From the NCBI RefSeq assembly GCF_040675465.1, contig NZ_JBFAPA010000004.1, positions 372,001 through 436,000 on the forward strand: a stretch of DNA of 64,000 nt. The letters run 5' to 3'. The position numbers and the translations under genes are program-made. Below are positions 58,371 through 64,000 of the stretch, piece by piece (position 1 is the stretch's first letter; every line of letters starts with the position of its first letter). The notes below the pieces were generated by a model. That model was given only the letters and a program-made list of their open reading frames with translations. It had not been told where the DNA came from and ran no database searches. This DNA comes from Kibdelosporangium sp040675465. GTDB lineage: Bacteria; Actinomycetota; Actinomycetes; Mycobacteriales; Pseudonocardiaceae.

Positions 58371-60167
58371 CTACTCGACCGTCACGGACTTGGCCAGGTT
58401 GCGGGGCTTGTCGATGTCCCGGCCCAGCGCCGCGGCCACGTGGTAGGCCAGCATCTGCAACGGGATGGTCAGCAGGATCGGGTCCAGCTCCGGCTCGTTG
58501 GCCGGCACCCGCAGCACCGCGTCCGCCAGGCCGTCGGGCAGTTCGGCGTTGGTCACCGCGATCACCGGGCCACCGCGCGCCTTGATCTGCTCGATCGTGC
58601 CGATGTTCTTGGCCAGCAACTCATCGCGCGGCACCACGACCACCGAGGGCATGTGCGGGTCGATCAACGCCAGCGGCCCGTGCTTGAGCTCGGCGGCCTG
58701 GTAGGCCTCGGCGTGCACGTAGGAGATCTCCTTGAGCTTCTGCGCACCCTCCCGCGCCACCGGCCAGCCGCGGACCCGGCCGATGAAGAACATGTGCTCG
58801 GCGGCCGCGTACTTCCCGGCCACATCGGCGATCTCGTGGTCCAGGCCCAGCACGGTGTCGATCTGGTCGGGCAACGCCTGCAACGCCGACACCAGCCGCG
58901 CGCCATGCGCCGCCGACAGATCCCGGACCCGGCCCAGCAGCAACGCCAGCATCGCGAACGACACCGCCATGTTCGTGAACGCCTTGGTCGAGGCCACCGA
59001 CACCTCAGGGCCCGCGTGCAGGAACACGCCGCTGCCGCACTCCCGCGCGACCGCGCTGCCGACCACGTTGACTGCGCCGATCACGTTGCCGCCCTTGCGT
59101 TTCAGCTCCTGCACCGCCGCGAGGGTGTCGAGGGTCTCGCCGGACTGGCTGATCGCCACGTACAAGGTGTCGGAGTCCACGACCGGGTTGCGGTAGCGGA
59201 ACTCCGAGGCGGGCTCGGCGTCCGCGGGGATCCGCGCCAGCTCCTCGACCAGGTTCGCGCCCATCTGCCCGGCGTAGTACGCGGTACCGCAGCCGAGGAA
59301 CTTCACCCGCCGCACACTGCGCAGCTCCCGCGGTTCCATCCGGATACCGCCCAGGTGCGCGGTGGCGAACCGGGTGTCCAGCCGGCCCCGCAGCGCCCGG
59401 CGCACCGCCTCGGGCTGCTCGGCCATCTCCTTGCGCATGAAGTCGGAGAACTCGCCCAGCTCGTAGTCCTCGTCGGTCAGCTCCACGGTCTGCGCGCGCC
59501 CGGTGGTGTGGAAGTCGTTCGCGCGCACCGTCGCGATCTCGCCGTCCTCCAGGTACACCACCCGCTGGGTGTGGCGGACCAGCGCGGCCACGTCGGAGGC
59601 GATGAACATCTCGCCCTCGCCGACGCCCAGCACGATGGGCGAGCCGTTGCGCGCCACCACCAGCTCGTCCGGGCGCTTGGAGTCCAGCACCACCAGCCCG
59701 TAGGTGCCCTCGACCCCGCGCAGCGCGGCGCGCACGGCCTCCTCGAGCGTCTCGGCCTGCTCGGCGGCGGCCGCGATCAGGTGCGCCAGCGCCTCGGTGT
59801 CCGTTTCGGACACCAGCACCACGCCCGCCGCGGTCAGCTTGCTCCGCAGCTCGTCGGAGTTCTCCACGATCCCGTTGTGCACCACCGCGAACCGGCCGGT
59901 GGCGTCGGTGTGCGGGTGCGCGTTGGTGTCGTTGACCTCGCCGTGCGTGGCCCAGCGGGTGTGCGCGATACCGACCCCGCCGGGCTGCTTGCCGACCTGC
60001 TCGCGCAGCTCCCGCACCCGCACCGCGGCCTTGTGCACCTTGAGGCGGCCCCGGTGCACCAACGCCAGCCCGGCCGAGTCATATCCCCGGTACTCCAGCC
60101 GCTGCAGTCCCTCCAACAGGACCGGCGCCGCCTCCCGCTGCCCGACGTAGCCGACGATTCCGCACAT
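58371..60167 (-). CDS. glmS: Glutamine-fructose-6-phosphate aminotransferase
   Basis: 598 residues from ATG 60167, so that Cys2 becomes the N-terminal nucleophile (MCGIVGYVG). The glutaminase domain shows LEYRGYDSAGLAL, HTRWATHGEVNDTNAHPH and VVHNGIVEN; the two SIS domains show GCGTAYYAG, ISQSGETLDTLAA and MFFIGRVRGWPVAREGAQKLKEISYVHAEAYQAAELKHGPLALID, ending LAKSVTVE. It makes glucosamine-6-phosphate for the cell wall. AAAGGGAC lies eight bases upstream. A GlmS riboswitch is not evident upstream; the gap holds only 14 bases after the small gene. Confidence 0.96.
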   Translation of the reverse strand: MCGIVGYVGQREAAPVLLEGLQRLEYRGYDSAGLALVHRGRLKVHKAAVRVRELREQVGKQPGGVGIAHTRWATHGEVNDTNAHPHTDATGRFAVVHNGIVENSDELRSKLTAAGVVLVSETDTEALAHLIAAAAEQAETLEEAVRAALRGVEGTYGLVVLDSKRPDELVVARNGSPIVLGVGEGEMFIASDVAALVRHTQRVVYLEDGEIATVRANDFHTTGRAQTVELTDEDYELGEFSDFMRKEMAEQPEAVRRALRGRLDTRFATAHLGGIRMEPRELRSVRRVKFLGCGTAYYAGQMGANLVEELARIPADAEPASEFRYRNPVVDSDTLYVAISQSGETLDTLAAVQELKRKGGNVIGAVNVVGSAVARECGSGVFLHAGPEVSVASTKAFTNMAVSFAMLALLLGRVRDLSAAHGARLVSALQALPDQIDTVLGLDHEIADVAGKYAAAEHMFFIGRVRGWPVAREGAQKLKEISYVHAEAYQAAELKHGPLALIDPHMPSVVVVPRDELLAKNIGTIEQIKARGGPVIAVTNAELPDGLADAVLRVPANEPELDPILLTIPLQMLAYHVAAALGRDIDKPRNLAKSVTVE

Positions 60168-60181
60168 ACGCAAAGTCCCTT

Positions 60182-60442
60182 TCAGCCGTACACGATCCGC
60201 CGCAGCTGCCGCTCCGACAGCTGCGGTGCCGCGACCCGGCGCGCCGCCAGCTCGGCCGCGATCACCGGCCAGATCCGCGCGTTGCCGTAGTGCCGGCGGC
60301 GCAGCTCCGCGTGCCGGCGGCGGACGAACTGCTCGGCCGTCTCACCGAAGTAGGCGACCACATCGGCCACCAGCCGCTCGGCGGTGTCCGGTGCCAGCCC
60401 GGTCGTGGCGACGACGTGCCGGACCAGTTCGGTCTGGGTCAT
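60182..60442 (-). CDS. Small conserved-looking protein upstream of glmS
   Basis: 86 residues from ATG 60442 (GTG 60460 also possible). MTQTELVRHVVATTGLAPDTAERLVADVVAYFGETAEQFVRRRHAELRRRHYGNARIWPVIAAELAARRVAAPQLSERQLRRIVYG is helical and very basic at the C-terminus. I do not recognise a domain; the first half has a weak HU-like feel. It ends 14 bases before glmS, so the two are co-transcribed, and it might regulate or be translationally linked to glmS. Confidence 0.75.
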   Translation of the reverse strand: MTQTELVRHVVATTGLAPDTAERLVADVVAYFGETAEQFVRRRHAELRRRHYGNARIWPVIAAELAARRVAAPQLSERQLRRIVYG

Positions 60443-60609
60443 GGCGCCCGAGCCTGACACCTCCCGGCCGGCAACTCAACTCCTGTGCCCGAAATCGGGC
60501 ACAGATCCGTCGAGCCACACGTTCGGGCGACATCAGTAGCGGAGGGTAGCCGGAAGCGCGCACGATGAGTAGTCGCCCTACCCCGGCATTTCGCGCGCGA
60601 GGAGCGACC

Positions 60610-61335
60610 ATGGAGCACGACGTCAGCAACCTGCTGTACCGGCACCCCGAGTGGTACGAGTCGGTCTACGACGGCGCCGGTCACGCGGCCGGCCGCCTGG
60701 CCGAGACCCAGTTCCAGGCAGTGCTCGGCCGCCTGCCCGCCAGCCTGCTCGACATCGGCTGCGGCACCGGCCGCGACCTGGAGTACCTCGCCGCGCTCAT
60801 CCCGGACGTCGTCGGCGTCGACTACCAGCAGACCATGATCGACTACGCCCGCGCCCAGCGGCCCGGGATCGACTTCCGCACCGGCGACATGCGCACGCTG
60901 CGGCTGCACCGCACGTTCGAGGCCATCACCAGTTTCGGTCTCGCGCTCACCTACATCCACGACAACCACGACATCGACCGGGTCATGACCACCTACGCCA
61001 CCCACAGCGTTCCCGGCACGGTCCTCATCCTGGAGACCCTCGACCCCGGCAAACTCGACCTGCTGCCCGCGCGGTTCACCATTCCGGCCATGCACGCGAC
61101 CGCCGATGCCGTCTACCGCCACCACCCCGGCCACCAACTGCTCGAACGCACCCGCGTCTGGCGGCTCGACGGCGAATACGTCCGCGACAGCGTCCGGTTC
61201 CGCGTGCTCTACCCGCAGGAGCTCGCCCACTACCTCGACCGGCACGGCTTCGAGCTGCTCGGCACGCACACCGTGGCCGGCGAGAAGACCGCCGCCAGCA
61301 TGTTCGTCGTCGCCCAGTACCGCGGGGAGGCCTGA
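60610..61335 (+). CDS. Class I SAM-dependent methyltransferase
   Basis: 241 residues from ATG 60610 with GAGGAGCGACC upstream. VSNLLYRHPEWYESVYDGAGHAAGRLAETQF leads to ASLLDIGCGTGRDLEYLAALIPDVVGVDYQQTMIDYARAQRPGIDFRTGDMRTLRLHRTFEAITSFGLALTYIHDNHDI, the standard SAM-binding core. The C-terminal beta region (TRVWRLDGEYVRDSVRFRVLYPQELAHYLDRHGFELLGTHT) fits the CypM/DesVI-like group that N-methylates amino sugars or peptides. Its stop directly abuts the start of the AspA-like gene, so they form one translation unit. Confidence 0.88.
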   Translation: MEHDVSNLLYRHPEWYESVYDGAGHAAGRLAETQFQAVLGRLPASLLDIGCGTGRDLEYLAALIPDVVGVDYQQTMIDYARAQRPGIDFRTGDMRTLRLHRTFEAITSFGLALTYIHDNHDIDRVMTTYATHSVPGTVLILETLDPGKLDLLPARFTIPAMHATADAVYRHHPGHQLLERTRVWRLDGEYVRDSVRFRVLYPQELAHYLDRHGFELLGTHTVAGEKTAASMFVVAQYRGEA

Positions 61336-63213
61336 ATGCGCGTCGAATCCGACTCCCTCGGCGAGGTCACCCTGCCCGACGACGTCTACTACGGCGTCCA
61401 GACCGAACGCGCCCGGCGCAACTTCGCCGTCTCCGGCCAGACCCTCGGCGGCCAGACCGCGCTGCTGACCGCGATCGCCCAGGTCAAGAAGGCCGCCGCG
61501 CTGGCCAACCAGGACATCGGCGTGCTGCGGCCCCCGGTCGCCGCCGCTATCCGCCAGGCCGCCGACGAGATCATCGACGGCACCATCGGCCCCGGACAGT
61601 TCCCCGTCGACGTGCTCTCCGCGGGCGGCGGGGTCTCGCCGAACATGAACGTCAACGAGGTCATCGCCAGCCGCGCCACCGAGATCCTCTCCGGCCGCCG
61701 CGGCCACGACCTGGTCCACCCGAACAACCACGTCAACGCCGGACAGTCCACATCGGACGCCATGGCCACCGCCGTGAACGTGGCCCTGCACCGGGAGATC
61801 CTGAAACTCCGCGACGCCGTGGACTACCTCGGCGACGCGCTGCGGGACAAGATCGCCGAACACCGCGACACCGTCAAACTGTCCCGCACCTGCCTGATGG
61901 ACGCCGTCCCGGTCACCTTCGGCCAGGCCTTCGGCGCCTACCTCGCCGTCGTGCGCCGGGGCGTGCAGCGCCTGACCAGCGCCGCCGAAGCCTGCCTGGA
62001 CGTACCCATGGGCGGAACCGTTGTGGGCACCGGACTCGGTGTCGGCGCCGGGTACGTCGAGGCGATCTACCCGCGGCTGCGCGAGGTCACCGGCCTGCAC
62101 CTGCGGCGGCACCCCGACTTCTTCGACGCCTTCCAGAACGGCGACGTGTTCCAGTACGTCTCCACCATCTTCAAGGCGCTCGCCTGCGGGTTGATCAAAA
62201 TGGCCAAGGACCTGCGCATCCTCGCCAGCGGCACGCGCGCGGGCCTCGGCGAGATCGCCCTGCCCGCCGTGCAGGCCGGCTCGTCGTTCATGCCCGGCAA
62301 GGTCAACCCGGTCATGGCCGAGCTCGTCGTGCAGGTCGGCCTGCAGGTCTGCGGCAACGACACCGTGGTCACCATGGCGGTCGAAGGCGCCGAACTGGAC
62401 TTCAACGCCTGGACCGCGGTCATCGTGAAGAACCTGTTCGAGTCCATCCGGCTGCTGACCGCCACCATGCCGTTGTTCGCCGACAAGTGCCTGCGCGGCC
62501 TGGAAGTCCGTGTCGAGCACAACCGGCGGACCGCCGAGAACTCCCTCGGACTGTCCACAGTGGTCGGTGGCGTCTACGGCTACGACGCCGGTGCCCGCGC
62601 CGCCCACCACGCCGCCGACCACGGCACCTCCATCAAACAAGCCGTGATCGACCTCGGCATCGCGCCCGCCGCCACCGCCGAACGCCTGCTCGATCCCGTG
62701 GTGCTCACCGACGCCAGCCGCAGCGCGACCCTGCTCGACGACATGGTCACCGAACAACGCCGCAGAACCGCCGCCCTGGTCGAGGACCTGTCCCCCGCCG
62801 CCCGCGCGGCGATCTACCAGGCCACCCGCGCCATCGCCCTGGCCGACAACCAAGTCAACCAGCACGAACAACAAGCCCTCGACGTCGTCGCCGAAGCCCT
62901 GCACCTCACCGACGTGCCCGCGGCCGACTTCCACGGCCTGACCGCCGCCGAACGCGAACTCACCTACGCCTGCGCCGCGTGGCTGGCCGCGGCCGACTCC
63001 GTCACCGACGACGCCGAGACGAAGCTGCTGGCGCACCTGCGTGACACCTTGGAACTGAACGAGGCCACAGCGGACGGCCTGCGGGAACGCGTCGACGCCC
63101 TGCGCGCGGAACGCCGCCGCTACCTGCCACGGTCCGAGCAACTGCCCTGGTGGGAGGAGTTCGCCGAATTGCTCACCCGGCTCGTGCAACCCGCCGCGGC
63201 ACCGCAGGCGTGA
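61336..63213 (+). CDS. AspA/fumarase-type lyase with C-terminal TerB-like domain
   Basis: 625 residues. Residues 1-465 are an aspartate ammonia-lyase/class II fumarase: RVESDSLGEVTLPDDVYYGVQTERARRNF, VHPNNHVNAGQSTSDAMATAVNVAL, and the signature loop GSSFMPGKVN at 315-324. About residues 485-590 are extra and resemble a TerB-like helical domain (ARAAIYQATRAIALADNQVNQHEQQALDVVAEALHLTDVPAADF, LAAADSVTDDAETKLLAHLRDTL), ending in an acidic, Trp-rich tail. Normal AspA is about 470 residues. It would interconvert aspartate and fumarate or a related amino-succinate. GGGGAGG precedes the ATG, one base-step after the methyltransferase stop. Confidence 0.83.
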   Translation: MRVESDSLGEVTLPDDVYYGVQTERARRNFAVSGQTLGGQTALLTAIAQVKKAAALANQDIGVLRPPVAAAIRQAADEIIDGTIGPGQFPVDVLSAGGGVSPNMNVNEVIASRATEILSGRRGHDLVHPNNHVNAGQSTSDAMATAVNVALHREILKLRDAVDYLGDALRDKIAEHRDTVKLSRTCLMDAVPVTFGQAFGAYLAVVRRGVQRLTSAAEACLDVPMGGTVVGTGLGVGAGYVEAIYPRLREVTGLHLRRHPDFFDAFQNGDVFQYVSTIFKALACGLIKMAKDLRILASGTRAGLGEIALPAVQAGSSFMPGKVNPVMAELVVQVGLQVCGNDTVVTMAVEGAELDFNAWTAVIVKNLFESIRLLTATMPLFADKCLRGLEVRVEHNRRTAENSLGLSTVVGGVYGYDAGARAAHHAADHGTSIKQAVIDLGIAPAATAERLLDPVVLTDASRSATLLDDMVTEQRRRTAALVEDLSPAARAAIYQATRAIALADNQVNQHEQQALDVVAEALHLTDVPAADFHGLTAAERELTYACAAWLAAADSVTDDAETKLLAHLRDTLELNEATADGLRERVDALRAERRRYLPRSEQLPWWEEFAELLTRLVQPAAAPQA

Positions 63214-63254
63214 CTAGGGCGGTACCGCGGAACAACCAGCACGGGGAGAGGTCG

Positions 63255-63776
63255 ATGAGAGACCGGGACACCGGGTTCACGGATTTCTTCGTGAACCGGT
63301 CGGATGCCCTGCGCCGCACGGCGTACCTGCTGTGCGGCGACTGGCACCGGGCCGAGGACCTGGTCCAGACCTCGCTGAGCAAGCTCTACCTGGCCTGGGG
63401 CCGGATCACCCGGCACGACTCGCTCGACGCGTATGCCCGCCAGACCCTCGTGCGGACGTTCCTGTCCGAACGCAGGCTCGGCTGGTTCCGCAACGAACGG
63501 GTCACCGACGACCCCGCCGACACCCCGGCACCGGGCCGCGGGGGCACCGAGGACCGGATCGTCCTGCTGGCGGCGCTCAAACGGGTCCCGCCCGGGCAAC
63601 GCACCGTGCTGGTGCTGCGGTACTGGGAGGACATGTCGGTCGACGAGACCGCCGCGCTCCTCCGATGTTCGACCGGGACGGTGAAAAGCCAGGCCGCGCG
63701 GGGGCTGCAGACGCTGCGCGGCCTGCTCACCGACCACCTGGCAGCTCAGCACCCCGACCGAAAGAGGACCGAATGA
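63255..63776 (+). CDS. SigE-family ECF sigma factor
   Basis: 173 residues from ATG 63255 with GGGGAGAGG upstream. GFTDFFVNRSDALRRTAYLLCGDWHRAEDLVQTSLSKLYLAWGRI is region 2 and LKRVPPGQRTVLVLRYWEDMSVDETAALLRCSTGTVKSQAARGLQTLRGLL is region 4, both typical of the actinobacterial SigE (TIGR02983) group. The stop overlaps the next gene's start by four bases. That partner begins like an anti-sigma or associated membrane protein. It is the fifth ECF factor of the window. Confidence 0.92.
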   Translation: MRDRDTGFTDFFVNRSDALRRTAYLLCGDWHRAEDLVQTSLSKLYLAWGRITRHDSLDAYARQTLVRTFLSERRLGWFRNERVTDDPADTPAPGRGGTEDRIVLLAALKRVPPGQRTVLVLRYWEDMSVDETAALLRCSTGTVKSQAARGLQTLRGLLTDHLAAQHPDRKRTE

Positions 63777-64000
63777 ACGAGCAGGAGCTACGCGACGGCC
63801 TGCGCGACGCCATGGCGGCCAGCAGCCCACCGCCACCGATGAGCCCCACCTCCGCGCTGGACGCCGCCCACCGCGCGCACCGTCGCCGCCGGGCCCGCTG
63901 GGCCGGAGCCGGCGCCGCGGCCGCCGTGGCGGCACTCGCCGCCGGAGCCGTCCTGGCCGTCAACCGCGGCCCGGCCGAGCTGCCCATCGTGGACCCCGCC
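63773..64000 (+). CDS. Probable sigma-factor-associated membrane protein (partial)
   Basis: 76 codons are in the window and the frame is open at the edge. MNEQELRDGLRDAMAASSPPPPMSPTSALDAAHRAHRRRRARWAGAGAAAAVAALAAGAVLAV shows a cytoplasmic start, an arginine-rich patch and a single membrane helix at about 45-63, the usual start of proteins encoded after SigE-family sigma genes. The ATGA overlap with the sigma gene indicates coupling. Anti-sigma activity is inferred from position only. Confidence 0.75.
   Translation, partial: MNEQELRDGLRDAMAASSPPPPMSPTSALDAAHRAHRRRRARWAGAGAAAAVAALAAGAVLAVNRGPAELPIVDPA

Noticed and set aside
60439..63189. Open frame of 916 codons antisense to the methyltransferase and AspA-like genes
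   Set aside because: It has low-complexity Gly/Val/Asp composition typical of antisense shadow frames; the plus-strand genes carry all conserved motifs.
1..64000. tRNA, rRNA, transposase, conjugation or phage structural genes
   Set aside because: None recognised on either strand; the tyrosine recombinase is the only mobility-type gene, so I do not call an integrated element.

Overview
The window is very GC-rich DNA with short intergenic gaps, ATGA-type stop/start overlaps, frequent GTG starts and several apparently leaderless genes. Gene content (LAL-type LuxR regulator, five ECF sigma factors, Lrp, NudC, F420-type deazaflavin-dependent reductase, cytochrome P450, CebR-like cellulase operator, FBP-domain protein) points to a filamentous actinomycete. 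Pseudonocardiales is my best inference; the species cannot be read from the sequence.

Layout. 0-6 kb: end of a membrane protein, a LAL regulator and a tectonin/zinc-phospholipase C/lectin fusion. 6-14 kb: three ECF sigma factors with small partner genes (DUF899, GyrI-like, YCII/DGPF), an amidohydrolase and an ArsR-AHSA1 fusion with a clear double operator. 14-20 kb: aldo-keto reductase, FrnE-like DsbA protein, a frameshifted SnoaL gene with an MBL hydrolase, and a divergent TetR-P450 operon. 20-25.5 kb: SigJ-like ECF with an AhpD-like gene, VOC proteins, methyltransferase, deazaflavin reductase and a LysR/NmrA pair followed by a darcynin-like gene remnant. 25.7-28.8 kb: a palindrome-rich region before a zinc-finger coiled-coil gene, a GNAT pseudogene, then Lrp-NudC. 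28.7-37 kb: GNAT, STAS, quinone reductase, secreted M14 peptidase and serine hydrolase, methyltransferase/MerR, epimerase, PstS-like protein and TetR.

37-41 kb is the most unusual part. It holds a close match to the actinobacterial dif site, then a perfect 28-bp palindrome with the same 11-6-11 geometry, a complete tyrosine recombinase, a heptad-repeat coiled-coil gene disrupted at a run of C, and an RNA-repair pair (HD-Pnk end-healing enzyme plus RNA ligase). If the dif-like site is genuine, this is the replication terminus or an element that uses it.

41-50 kb: lspA, GNATs, aldo-keto reductase/XRE pair, then a plant-polymer block (secreted GH78 rhamnosidase and GH12 endoglucanase) whose shared upstream region carries LacI-type and CebR-type operators. 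50-57 kb: TetR, XRE/MFS pair, and a four-gene sugar operon (SIS, ROK kinase, PfkB kinase, class II aldolase) divergent from a DeoR regulator, resembling an amino-sugar/tagatose route. 57-64 kb: hydrolase, VOC protein, glmS with a small conserved gene, a methyltransferase coupled to an AspA-TerB-like fusion, and a SigE-type sigma factor with the start of its probable regulator.

I saw no rRNA, tRNA, CRISPR array or transposase. Domain assignments are from motif recognition by eye, not from database searches.
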